Shown one piece after another: positions 44,725-52,494 of a stretch of DNA of 64,000 bases. Each line of letters begins with the position of its first letter. The stretch's first letter is position 1. The notes beneath the pieces were generated by a model. It searched no databases. It worked only from the letters and a program-made list of their open reading frames with translations, and was not told where the DNA came from. Source of the DNA: Pseudoalteromonas sp. 0303 (GTDB lineage Bacteria > Pseudomonadota > Gammaproteobacteria > Enterobacterales > Alteromonadaceae); the NCBI RefSeq assembly GCF_013349995.1, contig NZ_JABVXF010000006.1, positions 101,967 to 165,966 of the forward strand, written 5' to 3'. Position numbers and translations under genes: made by a program.

Positions 44725-45890
44725 TAGCTAGCACCTTTTTCAGGGCTGTTTTTAACGGCTACCATATCACCCTCTTTTAGTGAGCTAAGTGGTCTAGCTG
44801 GGCCGATAACAATACGATCTCCTTTTGCAACACCGCTGGTTAGTGCTTGTTCGATATCTGAAGAAATACCTACCGTAACAGCTGTTTTAGTTACTGTGTT
44901 ATCAGCGTTAAGCTTCCAGACAAAGTAGCTATCATCCTCTTTTTGAATGGCTTCGATGGGGAGTTTTAAGCCATTTTCGGCAATGCTCGTGGCGATTTCT
45001 GCGCGGCAACTCATTCCGGCATATAGCTGGCGGTCAGTGGCATCAAGCAGTACTTTGACTTTAAATGATAAGCCCTGAGAACCGGCTTGATTTTTTGCTG
45101 ATGTGCCAATGTTTATGACTTTGCCAGTGAAAGGTTGATTTGGGTAAGCGGCGGCATAGATATCTGCATGTTGGTCTAATTTGATACCGGCAATATCGGT
45201 CTCATCCACTCGAAGCTCGGCTAATATTGCGCTTGGATCTGCTACTAACATCAAGTCTGAGCCAATAATGTTAGTTGTTCCCGCAATAACCGTTTCACCT
45301 TCTTTAATATTTACCGAAGCAAGTAGGCCACTCATTGGAGCGCGAAACACGCTTTTATTTAAACGGTCTTCAGCAATCAATAACGATGCTTGGGCTTGGT
45401 TGTAAGCTTCACGTTTTGCTTCAATATCTATTTTTGCTAAATCGCGGGCATTTTGTAGGTTTTCATATACCTCTTGGCCTGCAAGGCCAACTTCATAAAG
45501 CTCTTTTTGGCGGCTTAATTGACGCTCGATATTTTTCAATCGGGTTTCGCTATGCTTAATATCGATTTCGGTCGCGCGAAGCACGGCCTTGTTGCGTGCA
45601 ACTTCAGATTCAAACGCGGTCGTATCTAGGCGCATAAGAATATCGCCCTCAGTGACACTTTCACCTTCCTCTACAAACACTTTCGCTACACGGCCAGTCA
45701 CTTCTGAGCGCAGTTGCACTTGGGTGTTAAAGACTAGGTTGCCAGAGGCTAAAATTGAATCGGCAATATTGCCTTGTTCAACTTCTGCAATATGCATTTC
45801 TGGTGCATCTTTATTGCCTGTGACTTGTTTTGAAATCAGTAAAGCGACAAATGCCGTAACAGCGAGGCCAATAATAATGGCTTTTTTCAT
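44724..45890 (-). CDS. MacA-like membrane-fusion protein
   Basis: 388-aa periplasmic adaptor with an N-terminal anchor ([21 protein letters not shown]), lipoyl half ([32 protein letters not shown]), a long hairpin of about 90 residues, and [22 protein letters not shown]. Expected to link the ABC part to an outer-membrane channel. First of the three transporter genes, and 48 nt after the YIP1 gene on the same strand. Confidence 0.93.
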   Translation of the reverse strand: MKKAIIIGLAVTAFVALLISKQVTGNKDAPEMHIAEVEQGNIADSILASGNLVFNTQVQLRSEVTGRVAKVFVEEGESVTEGDILMRLDTTAFESEVARNKAVLRATEIDIKHSETRLKNIERQLSRQKELYEVGLAGQEVYENLQNARDLAKIDIEAKREAYNQAQASLLIAEDRLNKSVFRAPMSGLLASVNIKEGETVIAGTTNIIGSDLMLVADPSAILAELRVDETDIAGIKLDQHADIYAAAYPNQPFTGKVINIGTSAKNQAGSQGLSFKVKVLLDATDRQLYAGMSCRAEIATSIAENGLKLPIEAIQKEDDSYFVWKLNADNTVTKTAVTVGISSDIEQALTSGVAKGDRIVIGPARPLSSLKEGDMVAVKNSPEKGAS

Positions 45891-45938
45891 GTTACTTCCT
45901 TGGTAGTTAAGAGCGGCATATTGCCGCTCAAAGCAAAA

Positions 45939-46649
45939 TTAAACGAGCGCGATTACAGTCCAAATACCGTAAATAACAATACTTGGTAGAGCTGCAAACA
46001 GTAGCGCTTTATTGAAAGTGAAATTAGTCCAGCTCTTCAAACCGATCGCAGCGATAAAAATGCCCCAAATAGAAAAGATATTGAGACTTTCAAGTAAGGT
46101 GTAAAATGGGTGGCCAATTTCTAAACCAATTAAAAGTTGGTTAATCGAAGAGTAGTTCATTAGCGTTTGTGAAATTTGGTTAGTGCTTGCTGTAAGCACT
46201 AAGATTAAAAAGCCTAAGTAATAAATAATCAAAGGCATCATGGCCCACACACCAAAGCCATACCACGCACCATAACCGTAGTTAGCTTCTGGATCTTGCT
46301 TAGATACAAATAGGTAGTAACCTGCCATTAGGGCATTAATAACAGCCAAACCAATGATGCCACCAAACATAGCAAACCAAACTTGCAAATCTATGGTTTG
46401 CTCCATGCTTTGGCGAATCATTTTTTGTTCTGCAATGGTGGCATCAACACTGGCTGCAGCCACTTGTTGATCGATTAAAAACTGCGGGTCAGCTTTATTG
46501 TAAAAAGCAAACATGCTGGCAGCGAGGATGCCGGCTAGTAAAATAAAGGCAACAAAAGACCAACCTTTTGCTTCTTTTAAGCCATTAAAGGCTTTGCTCG
46601 GGCTGATAAAAATATCAACCAATGCGATCATGACATTTGATGATTTCAT
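45939..46649 (-). CDS. YIP1 family membrane protein
   Basis: 236 aa with five predicted membrane helices (for example SFVAFILLAGILAASMFAFY, IIYYLGFLILVLTAST and LLFAALPSIVIYGIWTVIAL). The N-terminus LVDIFISPSKAFNGLKE is the YIP1 start signature. Its position directly upstream of the MacA-like gene suggests a role in the same transport system; the family function in bacteria is unknown. Confidence 0.85.
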   Translation of the reverse strand: MKSSNVMIALVDIFISPSKAFNGLKEAKGWSFVAFILLAGILAASMFAFYNKADPQFLIDQQVAAASVDATIAEQKMIRQSMEQTIDLQVWFAMFGGIIGLAVINALMAGYYLFVSKQDPEANYGYGAWYGFGVWAMMPLIIYYLGFLILVLTASTNQISQTLMNYSSINQLLIGLEIGHPFYTLLESLNIFSIWGIFIAAIGLKSWTNFTFNKALLFAALPSIVIYGIWTVIALV

Positions 46650-46816
46650 TTTTTATTCCTTGTTTTATAACATTTGTTTTTAGGTACTAAAATATCCTGT
46701 TTAGTAACAAATTAGCAATTTGTTTTGTAACTGTATGTTAACAGCTGTGATTAGTAAATCTGTGATATGGTTAAAAGATTAATTTGAGTCGAATTTATTA
46801 GGAATAGTAGGTCGTT

Positions 46817-47713
46817 ATGGTGAATAGCAATGGTCGTTGTATTGATGAGTTGGTATTAGGGTTCTGGCGCTTGCTAGATTGGCAGATAACGCCACAGCAA
46901 TGCTTAAGTTTTTTAGAAAATGCAATCGATATGGGAGTTTCACATACTGATCATGCTGACATCTACGGTGAATACGGTTGTGAAGCCGAATTTGGTAAAG
47001 CACTTAAACTAAAACCAAGTATTCGTGATGAAATCAAAATAATCACTAAATGTGGTATTAAGCCTGCGTTTGCAAGCCTAGGATTACAAGGCAAAGCAAA
47101 CCATTATGATTCAAGTGCCGCGCATATAATTGCCTCAGCACAGCAGTCACTTAAAAACTTCAACACTGATCGTTTAGATGTATTACTTATCCATCGCCCT
47201 GATTACTTAATGAATGCTGATGAAATGGCACAAGCATTTAATACCCTAAAAGCAAATGGTGACGTGATTGATTTTGGTGTATCTAATTTCACCCCATCGC
47301 AATTTAGCTTGTTGCAGTCGCGTTTAGACTTTGAGCTTGTGACTAATCAAATTGAGTTTTCACCTTACGAAATGAAAGCCCTTGATGATGGTAGCTTAGA
47401 CCAATGCCAATTGCTCGATATCAAACCTATGCTTTGGTCACCATTAGCTGGGGGTCGTATATTCTCAAGTGATGATGAAAAAGCGGTGCGTTTACGTGCA
47501 GTGTTGGAGCAGGTTGGTGCTGAAATTGGCGCCACAGCTATTGATCAAGTTGTTTATGCTTGGCTGTTAATGCACCCAAGTGCACCGTCTGTGGTACTTG
47601 GTACGGGGAATATTGAGCGTGTTAAATCAGCTGTTGAAGCTAAGCAGCTTACAATGAACCGTGAACAATGGTATCGCATTTGGCAAGGCTCAACCGGGCA
47701 TAGTGTGCCTTAG
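46817..47713 (+). CDS. Aldo/keto reductase (YdhF-like)
   Basis: 298-aa NADPH-dependent oxidoreductase with the TIM-barrel tetrad visible: Asp in SHTDHADIYG, Tyr in the same motif, Lys in IITKCG, and His in VLLIHRPD. Further VIDFGVSNFTPSQFSLL and VLGTGNIERVKSAVEA. Closest in style to E. coli YdhF. Substrate unknown. Divergent from the YIP1-MacA operon and followed by a short hairpin. Confidence 0.92.
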   Translation: MVNSNGRCIDELVLGFWRLLDWQITPQQCLSFLENAIDMGVSHTDHADIYGEYGCEAEFGKALKLKPSIRDEIKIITKCGIKPAFASLGLQGKANHYDSSAAHIIASAQQSLKNFNTDRLDVLLIHRPDYLMNADEMAQAFNTLKANGDVIDFGVSNFTPSQFSLLQSRLDFELVTNQIEFSPYEMKALDDGSLDQCQLLDIKPMLWSPLAGGRIFSSDDEKAVRLRAVLEQVGAEIGATAIDQVVYAWLLMHPSAPSVVLGTGNIERVKSAVEAKQLTMNREQWYRIWQGSTGHSVP

Positions 47714-47725
47714 AAGTTTGGCTGT

Positions 47726-47751
47726 TGGGGCATTGTGATTGATATGCCCCA
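47726..47751. terminator. Hairpin between the aldo/keto reductase and Fic genes
   Basis: TGGGGCAT / ATGCCCCA stem with a 10-nt loop between the convergent genes. No T-run follows, so it is only a possible terminator. Confidence 0.5.
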
Positions 47752-47774
47752 GCTAATGTGATTTATTCACATTC

Positions 47775-48920
47775 TCATGAATTAATGGAAGGAATAAATT
47801 TTTCTTTTTCTAAGATTTGAATAAGGCTTCTCATAAGATAATTGTTCATAAAGCTGACGTAATAAGTTCGGCCTCCTTCTTTTAATGGGCGAATAAATCC
47901 AGAATCTTTCATTTTAGAAATGAGGTGGGTTTTTTGTCTGCTCGTTAAACCTTCTAATCCTTCATCAAGTTCATTAGCTTTGAATTTCTGTTTTAATATT
48001 CCTATACTCAATACTTTAGCTTCTTCCCTGTTTAAGTAGCCTTTCTCAGCTCCTAACTTAATAGTGGGTACAAGAATACTTTTGTAGAGAAATTCGAAAT
48101 CCAATAGCTTATTTACTTTTGTTACCTCTTCTAAAATACCTGAAAGTACGTACTCACACCAATTTAATAGTCCTTCATCAGTTCCTAAGTCAGCTTCTGA
48201 AAGGTATTCATAATATTTATCTCTATCATTACAAAAAACAGCCGTAGGATTTATAATCTTCCCATCTTTGACATTGAATCCATATTTGATCATTAAAGCA
48301 TAGGTAAGTAACCTTACTACTCTACCATTTCCATTACCGAAGGGGTGGATCCAAGTGAATCTATGATGTGCAATAGCTGTCTTAAGTAAATCATATTTAT
48401 CAGCACTTGTTTGATTTATGAATTCAATTAGCTCATCCATATATCCTTGGACTTGAATTTGATCTGGTGGCGTGTGATTTGATTGAGATATTTCTACATT
48501 CCAAGTTCTGTAAGCTCCTGGAGTGCGATCACCTTCATCAGTCAATTCTCCAACTACAAGTTGATGTAGTTGCTTAATAAAATGATGTGTTAACTTTGTT
48601 CCACCACTTATACTTTCTTCTATGAAATCCATTGCAGCTTCTACATTGGCAATTTCTGAAAATCGCTCATTCGACCTTTCTTTTTTTTCTATTTTTCTTT
48701 CTATGTATTCAGATATTGTAGTTCTGTTTCCCTCGATTCTTGCTGAACCAACACTCTCTAAAATATGGAAAATATGCTTAAGTTGGAAAAAAATCCAAGG
48801 AGCTGTTGTACCTTGTAATTTCAACTTTCTTAGGTGGTTCAATTCTATTAAAGAGTCCGTTAGGTCAGAATCAAAGCTAGGACTAACAAGTCTTAACTTA
48901 AATTCATTTTGATCTTTCAT
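47775..48920 (-). CDS. Fic domain protein with N-terminal inhibitory motif
   Basis: 381-aa predicted AMP-transferase (or related nucleotidyl/phosphate transferase). The catalytic motif HPFGNGNGR at 192-200 with Arg203 is the canonical HxFxxGNGRxxR. Ahead of it SARIEGN at 59-65 fits the inhibitory helix (S/T)xxxE(G/N), with Glu63 expected to block ATP; this is a class II Fic arrangement. The C-terminal third looks like a winged-helix DNA-binding region (SRQKTHLISKMKDSGFIRPL). No antitoxin gene is next to it, consistent with self-inhibition. More A/T-rich than its neighbours, so likely acquired. Confidence 0.93.
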   Translation of the reverse strand: MKDQNEFKLRLVSPSFDSDLTDSLIELNHLRKLKLQGTTAPWIFFQLKHIFHILESVGSARIEGNRTTISEYIERKIEKKERSNERFSEIANVEAAMDFIEESISGGTKLTHHFIKQLHQLVVGELTDEGDRTPGAYRTWNVEISQSNHTPPDQIQVQGYMDELIEFINQTSADKYDLLKTAIAHHRFTWIHPFGNGNGRVVRLLTYALMIKYGFNVKDGKIINPTAVFCNDRDKYYEYLSEADLGTDEGLLNWCEYVLSGILEEVTKVNKLLDFEFLYKSILVPTIKLGAEKGYLNREEAKVLSIGILKQKFKANELDEGLEGLTSRQKTHLISKMKDSGFIRPLKEGGRTYYVSFMNNYLMRSLIQILEKEKFIPSINS

Positions 48921-49123
48921 TATTTACACCTTTTAAATTTAAATTATTGTATTTTAACAATAAAGGTAGGTTTTTTGTTGCTTGTTATCTACAAAAGCTG
49001 AATGTGATAACTACATATTAGTTGTTCTGCTTTCTACATACAATTAATAAAGGTTAATACAAGTAACTTAATGAAATTGAATTATCTAAATAACTTGACG
49101 TGTTACAACTGATTTTTCAGTTT

Positions 49124-49200
49124 GGCTGATGGCTGATGGCTGATGGCTGATGGCTGATGGCTGATGGCTGATGGCTGATGGCTGATGGCTGATGGCTGAT
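49124..49200. repeat. Eleven perfect copies of heptamer GGCTGAT
   Basis: Uninterrupted tandem repeat of 77 bp, unit GGCTGAT, directly next to the terminator of the TorF-type porin gene and downstream of nothing on the plus strand. The gap 48921-49250 contains this and the terminator, with an A/T-rich stretch before it and no gene. Confidence 0.98.
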
Positions 49201-49202
49201 CG

Positions 49203-49225
49203 AGAAAAGGGCCTTAACGGCCCTT
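49203..49225 (-). terminator. Terminator of the TorF-type porin gene
   Basis: On the minus strand AAGGGCC / GGCCCTT (7-bp stem) followed by TTTTCTC. It is immediately followed by the heptamer repeat. Confidence 0.8.
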
Positions 49226-49250
49226 CGTGTTGCAGCAAGTAACACATTCT

Positions 49251-49928
49251 TTATAAAGTGAAGTCAACCGCGTAAGCGACATACACTTTTACATCTGAAC
49301 CATCAATGTCGTTGTCTGAAAGACCGAAAGTAAAGCCGTCTTTCGACACTGAAACACCGTAGTCGATGATGTCATCATCACCAATGAAATCCCCTGAGTA
49401 ATGACCTAAGTGAAGAGCCATTTCTGCACCGGTACTGCCAACTGGGAAACTGTAGTCAGCATTTAAATATAGAGAGTCACCAAAATCTGTACCGTCACCG
49501 CTTGCTGCTGATGTTGCTAGGACTGCTGCACCAAAGGTGAAGCTACCCATGCTAATGCTACCGTAGATTTCTGAGAAGTCTGCATCTGTGTAAGACGCTG
49601 CATCTGGGTATGCATAATAAATGTAGCCAACATCGTAGCTAAAGGTTTCATTGATTTCACCGCCAAAACCAGCATAAAGGTCTAGCTCGTAAGTCATGTC
49701 GTCAGCCCAGCTAGCATTCGATACCCAAGTACCCGCATAAAAGCCAGATTCACTTGCGTAGTCGATACCACCTTGGATTGCAGCATCACCACCGCCTTGC
49801 TCTTGACCACGCCATAAGTAGTTTGAAGTTGCCGCAGCGTTTGCTGTGACTTCTGCATAGCTATATGTTGAGCTCAAAGTTAATAGCGCAAGGGCGCTTG
49901 CTGCGACCGTTTTTTTTAGTTTTAGCAT
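49251..49928 (-). CDS. TorF family putative porin
   Basis: 225-aa outer-membrane protein with signal peptide (KKTVAASALALLTLSSTYSYA). The mature start EVTANAAATSNYLWRGQEQGGGDAAIQGGIDY is the signature of the family, followed by about 12 amphipathic strands and a hydrophobic end (VYVAYAVDFTL). Acidic overall, as usual in marine bacteria. Substrate unknown. Transcribed toward the heptamer repeat. Confidence 0.9.
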   Translation of the reverse strand: MLKLKKTVAASALALLTLSSTYSYAEVTANAAATSNYLWRGQEQGGGDAAIQGGIDYASESGFYAGTWVSNASWADDMTYELDLYAGFGGEINETFSYDVGYIYYAYPDAASYTDADFSEIYGSISMGSFTFGAAVLATSAASGDGTDFGDSLYLNADYSFPVGSTGAEMALHLGHYSGDFIGDDDIIDYGVSVSKDGFTFGLSDNDIDGSDVKVYVAYAVDFTL

Positions 49929-50157
49929 GTTTCTGTATCCTGTTGTTATGTTGATTTTGTCCCATTTTCAGATTGCAGTCTGGTTATTATTTGCGGACAT
50001 TTTCTATGTGTTGTCTGGATACGATATTGCACTGGTTGTGCCAAGTTAATTTCGAATGGGATATTTTATGCTTAAAGGCTTTAAAAACAGGCTTTTAAAC
50101 TTGTTTAATTGTGAAAAGGATGGTTATTTGAATTGTTCATGCGCACATGTGTGGTGC

Positions 50158-50197
50158 AAAAAATAACCCGGTTGCACAATTGCGAAGCAACCGGGTT
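50158..50197 (-). terminator. Terminator of the 388-aa unknown gene
   Basis: Perfect 11-bp stem AACCCGGTTGC / GCAACCGGGTT with an 11-nt loop; on the minus strand it is followed by ATTTTTT. The gap 49929-50216 also holds a 32-codon plus-strand frame discussed in the findings. Confidence 0.9.
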
Positions 50198-50216
50198 TTG
50201 CCTATTTGAGAGTAAC

Positions 50217-51383
50217 TTAGCCGAAAATTGCACGCATTAGACTAATGGTTTCTTCAACACTGCGGCCTTTTTCAACTTCACTGATGATTGAATCGCGCTT
50301 AGCTTTGATATGTTCAGGGATATCATCACTTGCTAATGCTCGATCCACCAGTATCTCTGCTGATTCTTTGCCACGGCGTACGGTCTTTTTACCTGCTGAG
50401 CTTGTGGTACTCTTAGGTTTGTTTAACAACTTAATATAGTTAGAGTTATCAGCGGTACTTTTATCTGCATAATAAAAGAAGCTAGGCAATAGGGCTTTGA
50501 TTTCAACCAGAGATTGTTCAAGCTCATTTGCTGCACTGGCCATTTTGAACCAAGGCATGTTATGTATTGCTTCGACAACATCTTGCCAGTAGCGCTCAAA
50601 ATCACGGTTATTAAGCTTAGTAATGCCTAATGCCGCACAAAGGGCATCAAGTTTACTATTTACGATTGGTGTAAACACGTCAGGTCGGCGCATCGCAAGC
50701 AAGCGAGTAGCAGGAGCAAGCGTTGGCTTTTCATCGCTGCCATTAAATGCCATGAAGTAAGCAACCATAAAATGCTGATAATGTTCTTGCGTTACTTCAC
50801 CCTCAAGTGGAATGTGTACAAGCGCCTCATCGAATGCACCTGGTAAATCACTCAACATTTGGTGGAAACCTTTTGCGTTCTTAGTAGAAGCAAACCATTC
50901 AACGTCGAAGTTATAGCTGCTTGGATCAAGCGAGGCACTGTGTTTACCAGAAAAAGCTAAACGGTCTTCTGGGATCATCTCTTTTAGGGATTGCGATTTA
51001 ATTGCAGCAATGTAATTAGCTAAGCGTAGTTGCTCATCAAGGGCTACAAGCTCTTTATGCTGCTCGATGAAGCCTGCAATAACAGGCCAGGGCGCAACCC
51101 TTAATGTTTTTAACTGCAAAAAACTGATTGCAGAAATTAATAAGTCATGAAGTTTTTTAAGAGTGGGTAATTGCTTATCTTCTAACAGATCGTAGTTAAT
51201 GCGATCGCGGCTTGCACTTAATAGCTCATAGCACCAACCTAAAAAGTCTTCAGGGTGGTTTTCTACTTTAACTGCCATAAGGTTTAAGCTGATATCAGAG
51301 GCTTGCTTGAGGATATTTTGATAAATTTGACTTTCTTGCTCGCCAAGCGCCATTTTTGACGGTGAAATAAGCAGTTTCTTCAT
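50217..51383 (-). CDS. Conserved-looking cytoplasmic protein of unknown function
   Basis: 388 aa from the ATG at 51383 (GGAG lies 12 nt upstream, a little far); a longer form of 416 aa from 51467 is possible. I do not recognise the family. It is soluble, mostly helical and rich in Leu/Ala, with WCYELLSASRDRINYDLL, a middle segment DLPGAFDEALVHIPLEG, FMVAYFMAFNG and FERYWQDVVEAIHNMPWFKM. The C-terminus is a basic linker (SAGKKTVRRGKESAE) and a short helical tail. Single gene with its own terminator; codon use is like its neighbours. Confidence 0.75.
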   Translation of the reverse strand: MKKLLISPSKMALGEQESQIYQNILKQASDISLNLMAVKVENHPEDFLGWCYELLSASRDRINYDLLEDKQLPTLKKLHDLLISAISFLQLKTLRVAPWPVIAGFIEQHKELVALDEQLRLANYIAAIKSQSLKEMIPEDRLAFSGKHSASLDPSSYNFDVEWFASTKNAKGFHQMLSDLPGAFDEALVHIPLEGEVTQEHYQHFMVAYFMAFNGSDEKPTLAPATRLLAMRRPDVFTPIVNSKLDALCAALGITKLNNRDFERYWQDVVEAIHNMPWFKMASAANELEQSLVEIKALLPSFFYYADKSTADNSNYIKLLNKPKSTTSSAGKKTVRRGKESAEILVDRALASDDIPEHIKAKRDSIISEVEKGRSVEETISLMRAIFG

Positions 51384-51577
51384 GCTTAATCGATACTCCA
51401 GTTTTGACCAAATTGGGTTGTTTAATTTTAGTACACAGGGTGCAAAAACAACAGGGTCGTGCATCATACCGAAGTCTATTATTGTTGTAACCTTTGTTTA
51501 TAAATTAGTTATTTTCTAGAATTTTTTGATTACTTAATATACATTTTAATAGCCTCAAATTGGGAGGTTTATGAAAT

Positions 51578-52291
51578 ATGGATATTAAAATGAAACGTTA
51601 TTTATTATTTAGCTCTTTATTCTTTAGCAGTTTTACTCAAGCAGGCTTTTTAAACAGCCTTGTAGACGGTGATGGTTTACCTACTCTAACTTCTTCTAAA
51701 AAGGCAGGAGTTGGCTTTGCCAGCGTTGCAGCACCATATGCAAACACCGTTAACTATTTTGGTTATATTGATAAAACAGTAGCACCAGATGCGAATGTTA
51801 ATGGTAAGAAAGCTTATTATTTATATGTTTGGGTACCTGCTGCTATTGATGAATTAGGAGTCAGAATGATTTCACCCGTTGGCGATTTAGCTGAACCGAG
51901 CAAGACAGATTTTGTTCAAAAAGGTTATACCGAAAAAGCAAAAGATAAAGAAACTTGGTTTGATACATGGATACGTGTAGAGCGAATGGATGTAGTTTCC
52001 GCTGATAAAATTAGACACGCCAAAAAAGTTATTAATATTCTTGCAAAAGACGATGATGGTGATGATACCTATGATGAAAAGCGCCACGCTAGCTATAATT
52101 CTTTAGTTAGGATCGAAACTGAAGTTAGCAAACCTGAGAAAGCTCTGGTTCGTGGTTTGTATCGAATAGCATTCACAACATACAAAAAGGGGGAAGTTGA
52201 AGGTTCGTTTGTGTCAACTGTAGGAACAAATGTGCCGGGAGTGAAAGTTGCAGCATCTTTAGCTGAGCTTGATGTGTTAGTTAACAATTAA
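51578..52291 (+). CDS. Secreted LipL32-like protein
   Basis: 237 aa homologous along its length to LipL32, the major surface lipoprotein of pathogenic Leptospira: AYYLYVWVPA, ELGVRMISPVGD, WFDTWIRVERM, DDDGDDTYDE, YNSL, LVRGLYRIAFTTYKKGEVEG and SFVSTVG. The calcium ligands of LipL32 (Asp132, Thr133, Asp164, Asp165, Tyr178) correspond to Asp129, Thr130, Asp159, Asp160 and Tyr173. The signal peptide ends FTQA-G with no cysteine, so it is not a lipoprotein and should be periplasmic or released. GGGAGG at 51562-51567 supports the start. Single gene with a perfect 17-bp hairpin after it. Confidence 0.92.
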   Translation: MDIKMKRYLLFSSLFFSSFTQAGFLNSLVDGDGLPTLTSSKKAGVGFASVAAPYANTVNYFGYIDKTVAPDANVNGKKAYYLYVWVPAAIDELGVRMISPVGDLAEPSKTDFVQKGYTEKAKDKETWFDTWIRVERMDVVSADKIRHAKKVINILAKDDDGDDTYDEKRHASYNSLVRIETEVSKPEKALVRGLYRIAFTTYKKGEVEGSFVSTVGTNVPGVKVAASLAELDVLVNN

Positions 52292-52293
52292 AC

Positions 52294-52331
52294 TACTGAG
52301 TCCATTAACTTTATAGTTAATGGACTCAGTA
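52294..52331 (+). terminator. Long perfect hairpin after the LipL32-like gene
   Basis: 17-bp perfect stem (left arm 52294-52310, right arm 52315-52331) with the loop TTAT, starting 2 nt after the stop codon. No T-run follows, so it may be an mRNA 3' stabiliser rather than a classical terminator. Confidence 0.7.
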
Positions 52332-52494
52332 AGCTGGTAAGTAAACCTTTAAAATCCTCAATAAAATATTTCAGCGCTGATTCATATTCTTGTACCTAAG
52401 CTTGTTTACAAACCTTTTTGTGAGTTCGGCAATGCAATTGCGCCTAACTCCCGCTATGATAAAGAACATTGTTTGCCCATTTTTAAGGATGATT

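Noticed and set aside
49124..49200. CRISPR array
   Set aside because: The unit is a 7-bp tandem repeat without spacers and without cas genes nearby.
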